DNA of 64,000 nucleotides, taken from Streptomyces kaniharaensis (GTDB lineage Bacteria; Actinomycetota; Actinomycetes; Streptomycetales; Streptomycetaceae). The position numbers were made by a program, and so were the translations under genes. A model generated the notes under the pieces. It saw only the letters and a program-made list of their open reading frames with translations. It had not been told where the DNA came from and ran no database searches. This document shows positions 8,391 through 17,007 of this stretch, in pieces. The stretch's first letter is position 1, and every line of letters begins with the position of its first letter. Location of the stretch: assembly GCF_009569385.1 (NCBI RefSeq), contig NZ_WBOF01000002.1, positions 186,001 to 250,000 on the forward strand, in the 5' to 3' direction.

Positions 8391-9341
8391 TCAGTGCTGC
8401 CAGTAGTCGAGGTCGGGCAGCCGGATCCAGGTGTCGGCAGGGCCGGTGACGGCGCGGGCGCTGGTGGGTCGGAGACCCGCGAAGGCGCAGGCGTAGGCGA
8501 CGGCGTGACGGCGGTAGAGATAGCTTGCCAGGACCTCCTCAGGGGTGTCGTCAGGGAGGGCGCCACCGCCGGGGTGGAGGTCCCAGCCTTCGACGGTGCC
8601 GTTGCGGACGATGCTGCCCTGGTTGCCACTCTTGGGGTTGGCGTAGAGGCCGTAGCCGACGGTACCGGTGGTCAGGCGGATCATCGCGCCCGGGATGGAC
8701 GGGGTGTAGCCCCAGGGCTGGGTGACGATGCATCCGCCGGGAACGGTCGTGACGCCGGCGATGAGCAGGCTCTCGTCCACGTCGTACTCGTACGGGTTGT
8801 CGAGGAAGTCTGCCATGAACTCCTCGTCCACAGGCGTCGCGTCCAGGCGGCGGATCGCCTCGGTGGCGTCGATGCCGGCGATGCAGGCGATGCCGGTGCC
8901 CTCGTAGTGGAAACGTCCCAGTGCCTCGACGAGTTGCCGGCCACTCTGGATGGTGGCCCGTTCGGCTGCCGTCAGGCCGGGTTCTTCGTCGGGGACGGGG
9001 AACAGGTCGGGGACTGGCCCGGCCAGGGCGAGGCGGCCCGGCGACCAGCCGCCAAGCTGGGGCCGCCAGGGATCGGCACCGGCGGCTACGAGGGCTCGGG
9101 CATTGTCCGGTTGGTCCTGCGTGACGGCCGCCCACAGCGCCGTCGTCCCGTACTCCAGCGCGTCCACGTCCGAGACACGGCCCGCCAGTTCGGCCACCAC
9201 CTCGGGAGAGCCAAACCCTGCCGCCCGGTGCAGCGGGCGCCCCCCGCTCCACACATCCGGGTCGGCGCCAGCCTCCAGCCGCGCGCGGATGTCGCCGTGG
9301 TCTCGCCAGCTGTCCCAGGTCACACCGGCCCAGCCCGTCAT
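8391..9341 (-). CDS. Ankyrin-repeat protein with DUF6461-like C-terminal domain
   Basis: A 316-residue protein. Residues about 10-105 form two to three ankyrin repeats (GRPLHRAAGFGSPEVVAELA, then EYGTTALWAAVTQDQPDNAR). The C-terminal 170 residues (from about IACIAGIDATEAIRRLDATP to the end) resemble the actinomycete DUF6461 pattern: an EAIRRLDA helix, a GGCIVTQPWGYTPSIPG strand pair and a late YRRHAVAYACAFAGLRP helix. The ATG at 9341 is preferred for its GGAGGGG site; an upstream start at 9401 lacks one. No signal peptide. The DUF assignment is from memory of the motif layout and is moderate. Confidence 0.65.
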   Translation of the reverse strand: MTGWAGVTWDSWRDHGDIRARLEAGADPDVWSGGRPLHRAAGFGSPEVVAELAGRVSDVDALEYGTTALWAAVTQDQPDNARALVAAGADPWRPQLGGWSPGRLALAGPVPDLFPVPDEEPGLTAAERATIQSGRQLVEALGRFHYEGTGIACIAGIDATEAIRRLDATPVDEEFMADFLDNPYEYDVDESLLIAGVTTVPGGCIVTQPWGYTPSIPGAMIRLTTGTVGYGLYANPKSGNQGSIVRNGTVEGWDLHPGGGALPDDTPEEVLASYLYRRHAVAYACAFAGLRPTSARAVTGPADTWIRLPDLDYWQH

Positions 9342-9671
9342 CGTGCCCCTCCGTCCCCTCCGCACCAGCGCGGGCGTCAGCCCCTCCGCACACGATCGCA
9401 TGCGGGTCCGACAGCCGTCGTTCCGGAGCCGATCCGGTCAGCCGCGTGCCTGCTGCGACGTCAGGAGCGCCGGACAGTCGCCGTGTGAGCCCTGACAATC
9501 CGCGCCGGCGGGGGCGTCGCCCCGACCGGCACGGGCGAGGAGGCATCCGGTCGGAGCTTCTGGGACGGCTTTCGGTACGGGATCTGGAATCCGGCGGAGG
9601 CGGACGTCTGAACGGGCTTGAGGAGCAGCACTGCAGCTGTTGGCGCGTTCTCGGTCCTGGGCGCGGCGGCT

Positions 9672-10070
9672 TTACCAGGTGTCGCCGGTGAAGGTGAGCT
9701 TCACGACGCACAGCTGCAGGAGGCCGGCTGCGGCTGCGGCCGGGAACTCCAGAGGGTTGGTGAACTCCCCGGTGATCTGCAGGACGGCGCCGGTGGTCCG
9801 GGCGGCCCGGCGCCGGTCGCGGGTTGCGGCCAGCAGCCCGGAGTACCACGGGCCGCCCGGGCCGGTGATGGTGAGCTGCTGGCCGTCGAGTACGGCAGAC
9901 CAGAGCGGATGCGGCTCGGCCCAGCCTTCCGGCTGGCGCTGGCCAGACCAGCCGTCGCCGGCGCGTACCGGACCGGCGGCGAGCTGGCGCGGGTAGACGA
10001 CGGCGGGGCGGCCGTGGATCAGCTCCGGCCACGCGGTTTGGCCGCGGTAGGCGGCGAGGGTGCTCTCCAC
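9672..10070 (-). CDS. Hypothetical protein translated next to the TetR gene
   Basis: A 132-residue protein with no recognised family. Notable stretches are HGRPAVVYPRQLAAG, LDGQQLTITGPGGPWYSGLL and a C-terminal LLQLCVVKLTFTGDTW. The GTG start at 10070 is 5 bp after the TetR stop and is preceded by GAGGGG inside the end of the TetR frame, so translation is probably coupled to the regulator. It may be a small partner of the regulator (inference from position only). Confidence 0.6.
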   Translation of the reverse strand: MESTLAAYRGQTAWPELIHGRPAVVYPRQLAAGPVRAGDGWSGQRQPEGWAEPHPLWSAVLDGQQLTITGPGGPWYSGLLAATRDRRRAARTTGAVLQITGEFTNPLEFPAAAAAGLLQLCVVKLTFTGDTW

Positions 10071-10075
10071 ACGGA

Positions 10076-10753
10076 CTACATCCCCTCGGCCGCCTGCCCG
10101 GGAACGATGACTGCCCGCGCCGGGTCGGCGGCGCTGATCAGCTGGCGAAGAGCGCCGTAGTAGACCTCGTGGTCGACCACGGCGGGCAGGACCTGGGCCA
10201 GGTGGCCGGTCAGCACCGGGAACTCGTCGGGGTCGAGGGCGGCCAGGGCCTGGCGGGTGGCGGCCTGCGCGGCCTTGGGGTCGCGGTGGTCGACGAAGCT
10301 CGCACTGCCCAGGGTCAGCAGGTAGAGCCGCCGGTAGGTGACGATCGCGTCCTCGGCGGTCACGCCGGCCGCGATCGAGTCGGCGAGCTGCGGCTCCACC
10401 AGGCGCTTGAGTAGCTGCGGGCCGAGCCACGGGCGTCCGCCGCGCAGAGCGACCAGGCCCGGATGAGCCGTCAGCAGCTCGTACAGCGCGGTGAATCGCC
10501 GCTCGGTCGCCGCGGCCCAGTCAGTGCCGGGCTCGATGTCCGGGAGCTGGGCGGCGAGATGGTCGGTGACCAGGTCGAGCAGTCCGGCCAGGTCGGTGCA
10601 GCGGCGCTGGAGGGAGGCGACGGAGATGTCCAACGCGGCGGCCAGAGTGCGGAAGCTGAGCGCGGTGGGCCCGTCCTGATCCACGATCAACAGGGCTTGC
10701 TCGGCGATGTGTTCGGGAGTCGCGCGGTCCAGGGAAGTGGATTGCCTTGGCAT
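10076..10753 (-). CDS. TetR/AcrR-family transcriptional regulator
   Basis: A 225-residue one-component repressor. The DNA-binding part is at residues 10-55 (EHIAEQALLIVDQDGPTALS followed by FRTLAAALDISVASLQRRC), and a helical C-terminal ligand domain carries LLKRLVEPQLADSIAAGV. The ATG at 10753 fits the family length; a longer frame to 10834 crosses the operator. The divergent oxygenase gene starts 63 bp away and a palindrome lies between, so the regulator probably controls both itself and the oxygenase/dehydratase genes. Confidence 0.88.
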   Translation of the reverse strand: MPRQSTSLDRATPEHIAEQALLIVDQDGPTALSFRTLAAALDISVASLQRRCTDLAGLLDLVTDHLAAQLPDIEPGTDWAAATERRFTALYELLTAHPGLVALRGGRPWLGPQLLKRLVEPQLADSIAAGVTAEDAIVTYRRLYLLTLGSASFVDHRDPKAAQAATRQALAALDPDEFPVLTGHLAQVLPAVVDHEVYYGALRQLISAADPARAVIVPGQAAEGM

Positions 10754-10765
10754 GCGAGTCAGCGT

Positions 10766-10782
10766 ACGGTACAGCGTACCGT
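10766..10782. promoter_or_regulatory. Probable TetR operator
   Basis: A perfect 7-bp inverted repeat with a 3-bp spacer, ACGGTACAGCGTACCGT, in the 62-bp gap between the divergent TetR and oxygenase starts. Size and place are typical for a TetR-family operator that silences both promoters. GCGTAC also occurs twice as a direct repeat over the site. Confidence 0.65.
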
Positions 10783-10815
10783 CGCGGTAGGTCCCCGACT
10801 CCTTACGGAGGCGAC

Positions 10816-11619
10816 ATGCCCCGCACCACGGCACTCGACCCGCTGTTCACCGCGGTGGACGCTGCGGCCTTCACCGACCGGCACCTGGCCAACCTCGCGG
10901 CCGGCACCCTCGCAGCCGTCCGCGTCCCCGACTTCCTCGACCGGTCGGCCTGCGCGAGCGCGCTGTCCGCGCTGGACCGGCTTCCCACCGCCGACTACGA
11001 CCCGCCCCGCGTGCCCACCCGGATCGTCCGGTTCGGCCCGGCCCTCAACGACTACCGCGGCCCGGATGGCCGCCTGGATTCCGGCCGGTACTGGCAGGAC
11101 GCGGAGGCCGCCCGGGCGGCCTGGCAGCGGGCCGGGATGCGCCCGGACCCGATCGCCATCGCGCTGGCCCGCCTCGGCTCCGCCTGGGGCGCGGCCGTCG
11201 CCCCGGCCACGATCGGCGGCCAGGCCGTCTTCGGCGGCACCTTGCGCGAGATCAACGCGGGCGCCCTGGTCCACTACGACGACATCAACCGCGAGTTCCC
11301 CATCGGCCTATTCGACCAGGAGGTGCTCGCCCAGCTCGCCTTCAACGTCTGGGTGTCGGTGCCGGAGGCAGGTGGGGCGACCACCGTGTGGCGCCACCGC
11401 TGGGAGCCGGCCGACGAGCAGTACCGCCAGACGTACGGCTTCCGGGTGGAGGCGGTCGAGCGCTGCCAGCACGTCGACCTGAGGCCGCAGCTCGGCGACG
11501 GGCTGCTGTTCAACCCCGCGAACTTCCACGCCGTCGAACCCAACCCCACCGGCCGCCGGATCGCGTTCGCGTTCTTCCTCGGCCTGACCACCACCGGCCA
11601 GCTCATCGCCTGGTCGTGA
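10816..11619 (+). CDS. Fe(II)/2-oxoglutarate-dependent oxygenase
   Basis: A 267-residue protein with the facial triad of the cupin-fold 2OG oxygenases: GALVHYDDIN gives His-x-Asp, and LLFNPANFHAVEPNPTGRRI gives the distal His and the Arg that would bind 2-oxoglutarate. Such enzymes hydroxylate or otherwise oxidise small molecules or peptides using O2. The substrate cannot be read from the sequence. The ATG at 10816 is preceded by an ACGGAGG site. It is 24 bp upstream of the dehydratase gene, which argues for one operon under the TetR protein. Confidence 0.82.
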   Translation: MPRTTALDPLFTAVDAAAFTDRHLANLAAGTLAAVRVPDFLDRSACASALSALDRLPTADYDPPRVPTRIVRFGPALNDYRGPDGRLDSGRYWQDAEAARAAWQRAGMRPDPIAIALARLGSAWGAAVAPATIGGQAVFGGTLREINAGALVHYDDINREFPIGLFDQEVLAQLAFNVWVSVPEAGGATTVWRHRWEPADEQYRQTYGFRVEAVERCQHVDLRPQLGDGLLFNPANFHAVEPNPTGRRIAFAFFLGLTTTGQLIAWS

Positions 11620-11643
11620 ACCTCTCATCGCAGGAGCAACGAC

Positions 11644-12693
11644 GTGCACCAGCTCACGTACGGCGACATCAAGGCCGCCACCGACCGCATCGCCGGACGC
11701 ATCCGCCCCGTCACCTTGGCCCAGGTCGACCCGGGCGCGATCCGCACCGCCCACCGCGACCCCCTGGACGACCGTGTGGTCGAGCCGTGCGAGGTGTGGC
11801 TGGCGCTGGAGTTCATGCAGCACACCGGCTCGTTCAAGGCCCGCGGCGCGCAGAACTTCATCCAGGCCCACGGCGACGCCGCCACCCTGCCCGACGCCGG
11901 GGTGACCATCGCCTCGGGCGGTAACGCCGGGCTGGCGTGTGCCTGGGCCGCCCAGCAACAGGGCGTCCGCGCCACCGTCTTCCTGCCGCAGACCGCTCCG
12001 GCGGTGAAGGTGGCCAAGCTCCGCGGCTACGGCGCCGAGGTGCGCCTGGTAGGCGCCGAGTACGCCGAGGCGCTGGCCGCCTGCGAGGAGTTCGCCGCCG
12101 CCACCGGCGCGCTCGCCTCCCACGCCTACGACCACCCACTGATCGCCGCCGGCGCCGGCACCCTGCTGGAGGAGATCCACGCCCAGATCCCCGACCTGGA
12201 CACCGTGGTCGTCGCGGTCGGCGGCGGCGGCCTGTTCGCCGGCGTCGCCACCGCCGCCCAGCACCACGGCATCCGCACCGTCGCGGTCGAGCCGGAGAAC
12301 TGCCGCGCACTCAACGCCGCCCTGGAAGCCGGACATCTGGTCGACGTCCCCGTCGACTCGATCGCCGCCGACTCCCTCGGCGCCCGCCGCACCTCCACCA
12401 TGGCCCTCGCCGCCGCCCAGCACGACGGCGTCCACTCCGTGCTGGTACCGGACACCGAGATCGTCCGCGCCCGCCAGGCGCTGTGGGACCACCGCCGGGT
12501 CGCCGTCGAACACGGCGCCGCCACCGCCCTCGCCGCGCTCACCTCCCCGGACCAACACGCTCCCGGCCGGGACCTGCCCACCCGCCCCGCCACGGCGAGC
12601 CGCAGCTACCGGCCCGGCAACGGCGAGAAGGTCTGCGTGGTGCTCTGCGGCGCCAACACCGACGCCGCCACGCTCGTCCAGCCCGCGAACTGA
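11644..12693 (+). CDS. PLP-dependent serine/threonine dehydratase-like enzyme
   Basis: A 349-residue fold-type II PLP enzyme. The PLP lysine is in TGSFKARGAQNF, the substrate Ser/Asn loop is IASGGNAGLACAWAA, and the phosphate-binding glycine loop is VAVGGGGLFAGVA. The family deaminates serine or threonine to a 2-oxoacid and ammonia; diaminopropionate or other amino-acid chemistry is possible. GTG start with CAGGAG upstream. It probably shares a transcript with the 2OG oxygenase. A truncated second copy of its 3' half lies at 51965-52438. A hairpin follows the stop. Confidence 0.88.
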   Translation: MHQLTYGDIKAATDRIAGRIRPVTLAQVDPGAIRTAHRDPLDDRVVEPCEVWLALEFMQHTGSFKARGAQNFIQAHGDAATLPDAGVTIASGGNAGLACAWAAQQQGVRATVFLPQTAPAVKVAKLRGYGAEVRLVGAEYAEALAACEEFAAATGALASHAYDHPLIAAGAGTLLEEIHAQIPDLDTVVVAVGGGGLFAGVATAAQHHGIRTVAVEPENCRALNAALEAGHLVDVPVDSIAADSLGARRTSTMALAAAQHDGVHSVLVPDTEIVRARQALWDHRRVAVEHGAATALAALTSPDQHAPGRDLPTRPATASRSYRPGNGEKVCVVLCGANTDAATLVQPAN

Positions 12694-12703
12694 CCGAAGT
12701 GCC

Positions 12704-12740
12704 AGGGGCAGCCAGACGGATGACCGCCCGGCTGCCCCCT
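12704..12740 (+). terminator. Terminator hairpin after the dehydratase
   Basis: Stem AGGGGCAGCC pairing with GGCTGCCCCCT, loop of about 16 bases, starting 11 bp after the dehydratase stop. A related hairpin follows the truncated dehydratase copy near 52450. Confidence 0.7.
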
Positions 12741-12818
12741 CCGGCGTTCGCCGGGCGTCGCTCGCGGCTGGCCGACTTGAGCGTCCGTGGTGTCAGCATG
12801 CGCCCCTAGCGTGTGCGC

Positions 12819-13668
12819 ATGACCGCACCCCAGCCGCTGCCGGCTGAACTTCACCAGCTTTTCCCGGCCCAGACCGCCAACCACCTTGCCCTGGCGACCC
12901 CTCTCCCGGCCGGCCGTCTCCTCGGTTCCAACGAAGGCGACGACCGCACACCGGTCATGTGGATGAGCATCGGACCGGCCCCCCGCCGGGCTCTGGGAGA
13001 GCCTCCACCGCGAACGGCAGCGCTCGGGGCTGTGGCCGCTGCTCCTCGCTCCCCTGCGCGACGAGCCTGACTTCCGCCCCTGGCAGTCCGAGGAGCTGTA
13101 CCCGCAGCAGATGTCGTCCCCCGCCGGGCATGATGCGGCCGCTCTGCTGCGCGAATGGTGGGATGGCGTGGCGGTGTGCCGGACGGACGATCCGGAAGAA
13201 GCCGGGGAACGGCACGCCATCACGGCCCCGTTCGGCTCCACCTGGCCCGGGCCGGCCCCTTCCCCCGACCTGGTGGCGGACCCGGACGAGCACGCCCGCG
13301 CACTCGCCACCCGGCTGCTGCAAGGCCGTCCCGCTCTTCGGATCGGACTGATCCCAGCTGGCAGCGGCGCCGATGCGCTGTCCGCGTGCGGATGGAGCGG
13401 CCCGGTCAACCACGAGAACGACACCGGCAAGATCGCCGCAGTGCTCCGCAGCTGGGAGGAGCGCTTCGGGGCCCGGGTCGTCGGCGCCGGCTTCAACACC
13501 CTCCACCTCAGCATCGCGGCCCCGCCCGCCAGCATGAGCCAGGCCCGCGTGGTCGCCGCCGAACACCTGGCACTCTGCCCCGACAACATCCTCCAGGGAA
13601 CTGGCACCCTGACCGCCTACGCGCAGTGCCTCGTCAGCGCCGACAGCTGGATGCTGTGGTGGGACTGA
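12819..13668 (+). pseudogene. DUF4253 protein, frameshifted
   Basis: One gene read in two frames. The 5' frame (12819 to about 12980) gives the N terminus (LPAELHQLFPAQTANHLALA). The 3' frame (to 13668) gives the DUF4253 core: VLRSWEERFGARVVGAGFNT, AAEHLALCPDNILQGTG and the terminal WMLWWD. The frames join if one C is removed from the six-C run at 12979-12984, which restores AGLWESLHRERQRSGLWPLL. DUF4253 has no known function. This may be a true mutation or an assembly error. An ATG at 12819 and a GTG at 12813 are both possible starts. The first 67 bp recur at 58249-58315. Confidence 0.75.
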
Positions 13669-13837
13669 CCGCCCTGCGGACCAGACGATGCCAGCAGCGG
13701 TCGGAAGTGTCGAAGCCCAAGGCCGGCGGCGCGGTTGATGAGGGCCGCGAGTGGCTTGTGCTCCGGGTCCTGTAGACCGGCGAGCAGGACGGTGGCCTCA
13801 TGGAACAGCGAGCGGTAGTCGACCCCGTGCGCCGCGC

Positions 13838-14221
13838 TCAGCGCGCGGCAGATCTCGAGCCCGACGGCCACCTCACGCCGGGGTGTGTCTCGGCGGTCGG
13901 CTCGACCGGTGCCTGAAGGCAGGCCCGGGCGTGCGCCAGAGCAACCGCGGCGCAGCGTAGGTGGTGGGTGACGATGGGCAGGAGGGTGCCGCGGAAGCGG
14001 TCGGCGGTGCGCAGTTCGGTGGCGGCTTGGGCGAGCAGGTTGCCGGCCTGGTGGAGGTGGGGGCCCCGGTCGCTGGTGCGGTACTCCCCGGCGAGGGTCT
14101 CGGTGGTGTGGGCGAGTTCGCCGATGCCGGGGTCCTCGACCACGTCGGCGCCGAAGAACACCAGCGCGTCTGCCAGTTCCGCCAGGAGGGCGTCCCTGCG
14201 CCCGGCCCACCACATGCTCAC
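13838..14221 (-). CDS. Repeated hypothetical protein, copy 1
   Basis: A 127-residue, mostly helical protein of unknown function. It starts VSMWWAGRRDALLAELADAL, then has GPHLHQAGNLLAQAATELRT and LPIVTHHLRCAAVALAHARA. The GTG at 14221 is preferred: in copy 2 (58337-58708) the neighbouring ATG is changed to ATA while the GTG is kept. Partial copies lie at about 18418-18678 and 21655-21765, and the upstream flank recurs inverted at 21973-22035. The minus-strand stretch just downstream (13670-13840) also reads as protein (AALINRAAGLGLRHFRPLLA) in another frame, perhaps the tail of a neighbouring gene. Confidence 0.55.
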   Translation of the reverse strand: MSMWWAGRRDALLAELADALVFFGADVVEDPGIGELAHTTETLAGEYRTSDRGPHLHQAGNLLAQAATELRTADRFRGTLLPIVTHHLRCAAVALAHARACLQAPVEPTAETHPGVRWPSGSRSAAR

Positions 14222-14505
14222 GCTGTGATCATGCCCCACGACACGGCGCGGCGGGTCGGAAACAGGCCAACTCCCCTCCCCCACCGGCTGGCGGGCTCGC
14301 TCGGCGCGCCGCCGCGCACACATCGGCCCTCGGCCGGGCAGCGGTGGTGAGCAGGTCACGCTGAGGTCGACGGCGTCGTCAGCAGGAAGCAGCGGTGGGC
14401 GGTCCGTTCATGGCACAGGGGCAGCATGTCGGTCGCGGCTGGACACCGGCTTGGGCATCGTCCGTCTGGCACACCGCTCACGCCTCGCGCAGCAGGACGG
14501 CCGCA

Positions 14506-15340
14506 TCATGCCCGGCGGGGGAAGACAGGAACGAGGGACGCGGGGAGTACGCACCATCTCCAACCCGGTGCGCGCTCCCCGCGCGGACTGCTGCCTCGTC
14601 TTGGCTCTCGTCGGTTGGGCCGGTCGTTGCCCCGATACAGGTGGGCACCGGCGACGACCACTTGCCGGTCCGGGTCGGGGTGGGCGTCGAGCTCGTCTGC
14701 GCTGCGGTAGCCGAGGTCCGCGCTGGTGCGGGTCGAGCCGCCGTTGTTGGGGCCGACGGTGTGAAAGACGGTGCCGTCGAGGAACAGGACGCCGCCGGCC
14801 GGGACCGGCACGGGGACGGCCTGATCCGCGAGCTCGGCGAGTTCGGGGTGCTCGTCCATCCAGGTGCCGCCGCCGTCGGGCTGCGGAACGCCGACGTAGG
14901 GGGCGTGGTGGGAGCCGGGGACGATCCAGGTGCAGCCGGTCTCCACGGTGGCGTCCTCGAAGTACACGACGGCGGTCAGCAGGCCGCGGGTGGGTTGGAG
15001 GATGTCGCGGTGCAACCGCACCTCCTGGGCGCCGGGGGCGTTCAGGGAGCCCTGGTTGTTGCCGGTTGAGGACGTAGACCACGTTGGGGCCGAGCAGCGC
15101 GGTCAGCGGCCCGGTAAGGGCGGGGTGGGCGACCAGCCGGTGCATCAGGGCCCGGTTGTGCTGGTAGAGCCGGTAGACCTTGGCCTGCCCGGCGGGCAGG
15201 CGGGCGGCGCGGGCGCGGACCACCTCGGCGACGTCGGACAGGAGGTTGCGGGGCAGGCCGGGATTGGGCAGGCGAAGGTAGCCGAGGTCGCGGAAGTGGC
15301 GGGTCTGCTGCTCGGTCAGGGCGGACTGTTCGGTGAGCAC
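14506..15340 (-). pseudogene. Phytanoyl-CoA dioxygenase (PhyH)-like protein, frameshifted
   Basis: A second Fe(II)/2OG oxygenase, of the PhyH/ectoine-hydroxylase type, in two frames. The N-terminal frame from the GTG at 15340 (AAAGGAG site) runs to TALLGPNVVYVLNR. The second frame continues with VRLHRDILQPTRGLLTAVVY (His-x-Asp) and VLFLDGTVFHTVGPNNGGST (distal His). Removing one base of the CC at 15062-15063 joins them. It starts 15 bp after the nucleotidyltransferase stop, as third gene of a NUDIX, nucleotidyltransferase, PhyH operon. The exact C terminus after LYRGNDRPNRREP is uncertain. Confidence 0.78.
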
Positions 15341-15355
15341 GGTGCTGATCTCCTT

Positions 15356-16222
15356 TCAGGCGGTGCGGCCGAAGGCGGCCAGGCGGTCGGGGGTGCCGAG
15401 GTCGGGGGCCGGAGTACGGATGTCGTAGGCGCCGACCCGGTGGCCCTGGCTGATCGCCCAGGGCATGAACTGCCGGTACAAGTCCGCCTCGGCGGGTTGT
15501 GCGAGCCGCTGGGCGTACTCCTCGAACAGAGCCTGGAACGGGGTGGGCGTGAGGATGACGGCGCCGGTACTGGTGGCCTGCTGTAGGCCTTGCCGGCTGT
15601 CGGGGGGCAGGGTGGCGTCCACGCCTTCCAGCGCGTGGACGATGTGCTCGCTGCCGGGGTCGAGGAAGAGTCGGCCCGCGTTCTGGGCCGAGCGTCCGGG
15701 CGCGGTGGTGACCGTCCAGGTCACTGCGGCCGAGCGGGCGTTGTGCGCAGCGACGGCGGAGGGCAGCAGGGCGGCGGGGAAGAGGGTGTCGGCGGGCAGC
15801 ACCACGGCGGCCGGGGTGTCGGGCAGGTGGGCCAGGGCGGCGTAGGCGGCGCCGGCGGTGCCGAGCGGGTGGTCCTCGCGGTGGATGGTCAGCTCCACGT
15901 GCCGAGCCGAGTGGGTCAAGGCGTAGGTCTCGACGGTGTCGGCGCCGCTGGCCGGGTCGGTGCTTGTGAGCACGGCGATGCGGCGGAACCCGACGGCGGC
16001 GAGTTCGGTGAGGACGTGGCCGAGCATCGGGGTGCGACCGGCGGGGGTGTCGATCGGCACCAGCACTTTCGGCGTGCCCTGAAGCTCCGGGTCGGCCGCA
16101 GTGCGCAGCCGGCTGCCTTTGCCGCCGGCCAGGACCAGGGCGACCGCACGGGCGGGCAGGCAGACGAGAGCGCTGGTGTACCAGTGGGCGGGGCGGGTTT
16201 CGGTGGTGCTCCGTTCGGTCAC
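15356..16222 (-). CDS. Sugar-nucleotidyltransferase-like protein
   Basis: A 288-residue protein with the nucleotidyltransferase signature LVLAGGKGSRLR (G-G-x-G-x-R loop), followed by KVLVPIDTPAGRTPMLGHVL and PAAVVLPADTLFPAALLP with the metal-binding Asp. The family transfers NMP to a sugar phosphate or related acceptor; the substrate is unknown. The GTG at 16222 is preferred for its GGGAGG site. It lies 59 bp after the NUDIX gene and 15 bp before the PhyH gene, so all three are probably one transcript. Confidence 0.82.
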   Translation of the reverse strand: MTERSTTETRPAHWYTSALVCLPARAVALVLAGGKGSRLRTAADPELQGTPKVLVPIDTPAGRTPMLGHVLTELAAVGFRRIAVLTSTDPASGADTVETYALTHSARHVELTIHREDHPLGTAGAAYAALAHLPDTPAAVVLPADTLFPAALLPSAVAAHNARSAAVTWTVTTAPGRSAQNAGRLFLDPGSEHIVHALEGVDATLPPDSRQGLQQATSTGAVILTPTPFQALFEEYAQRLAQPAEADLYRQFMPWAISQGHRVGAYDIRTPAPDLGTPDRLAAFGRTA

Positions 16223-16281
16223 GGGGTCCTCCCGGGTGGCGGGTGAGCTGGGGTGCCGGGGCCCGCCCGCCGTCTCCTGGG

Positions 16282-16821
16282 CTACAGGAGCGCAAGAGCG
16301 TCCAGGGCGAGGTAAGCCGCAGCGGTGTCGGTCAGCCCTCCTTGGCGGAGCACGCGGGTGCGGAACTCGTCCAGGGTGAGGGTGACGACGTCGATGAACT
16401 CGGTGCGTTCCGGCTGCGGTTCGGCGACCTTGACGCAGTCGGTGGCAAAGAAGGCAAAGCGCAGGGCGTTGGAGTAGGCGTCGTGCCAAAACGGTCCGGC
16501 GGCGTGCACCTCGCCTTGGTAACCGGTCTCCTCAAGCAGCTCCCGAGCGATGGCCTCGGTCGCCTGCTCGCCGGGTTCGATGAAGCCGCCGGGGAGTTCG
16601 TACAGCACGCGGTCGGGACCGGGCCGGTACTGGCGGGCGAGGATGACGCGCTGGTCGGGGGTGAGGGCGAGCACCGCGCCGGCCGAGCGCTCGCGTTTGA
16701 GATAGAACTCCTCCTTCCGCCCGTTCGGCAGCTCGAAGTCAACTCGGTCGACGGACCGGCCGAACTTGCTGAATACGGTGGTGCGTTCGATCTCGCGCCA
16801 CGACGCAGTGTTGTCGTTCAT
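16282..16821 (-). CDS. NUDIX hydrolase
   Basis: A 179-residue protein with a complete NUDIX box, GGFIEPGEQATEAIARELLE followed by ETGY, and the strand QRVILARQYRPGPDRVLYEL typical of ADP-ribose/nucleotide-sugar pyrophosphatases. It would cleave a nucleoside diphosphate linked to another group. ATG at 16821. It is first in the minus-strand operon with the nucleotidyltransferase, which fits nucleotide-sugar metabolism. The XRE regulator is transcribed divergently from 17008. Confidence 0.9.
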   Translation of the reverse strand: MNDNTASWREIERTTVFSKFGRSVDRVDFELPNGRKEEFYLKRERSAGAVLALTPDQRVILARQYRPGPDRVLYELPGGFIEPGEQATEAIARELLEETGYQGEVHAAGPFWHDAYSNALRFAFFATDCVKVAEPQPERTEFIDVVTLTLDEFRTRVLRQGGLTDTAAAYLALDALALL

Positions 16822-17007
16822 GGCCAGGACTGTACGGTCCCGGCCGGGCTTGGGGTGCCCATTCGCCCTGGTACCTGTCGGCGGGTTGGGCACATCCAGG
16901 AGACCACCGGATCGGGTGACATCCACAGGGCAGATCGGTGGGCAGTCCGTGCGGCGGTCGATACGATGAATCCTCGTCCTGAACCGAGAGTTGGGGGTGG
17001 GACGCCC

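Noticed and set aside
8551-10032. A long open frame on the minus strand (493 codons) over the ankyrin gene
   Set aside because: It is rich in Arg/Pro/Gly only and has no family pattern; it is the out-of-phase reading of the GC-rich gene at 8391-9341.
11308-12558. A 416-codon minus-strand frame opposite the dehydratase
   Set aside because: It mirrors the codon bias of the real plus-strand gene and is Gly/Val/Asp-rich without motifs.
14408-15077. Plus-strand frames opposite the PhyH gene
   Set aside because: They are shadows of the minus-strand gene; no motif or ribosome site.
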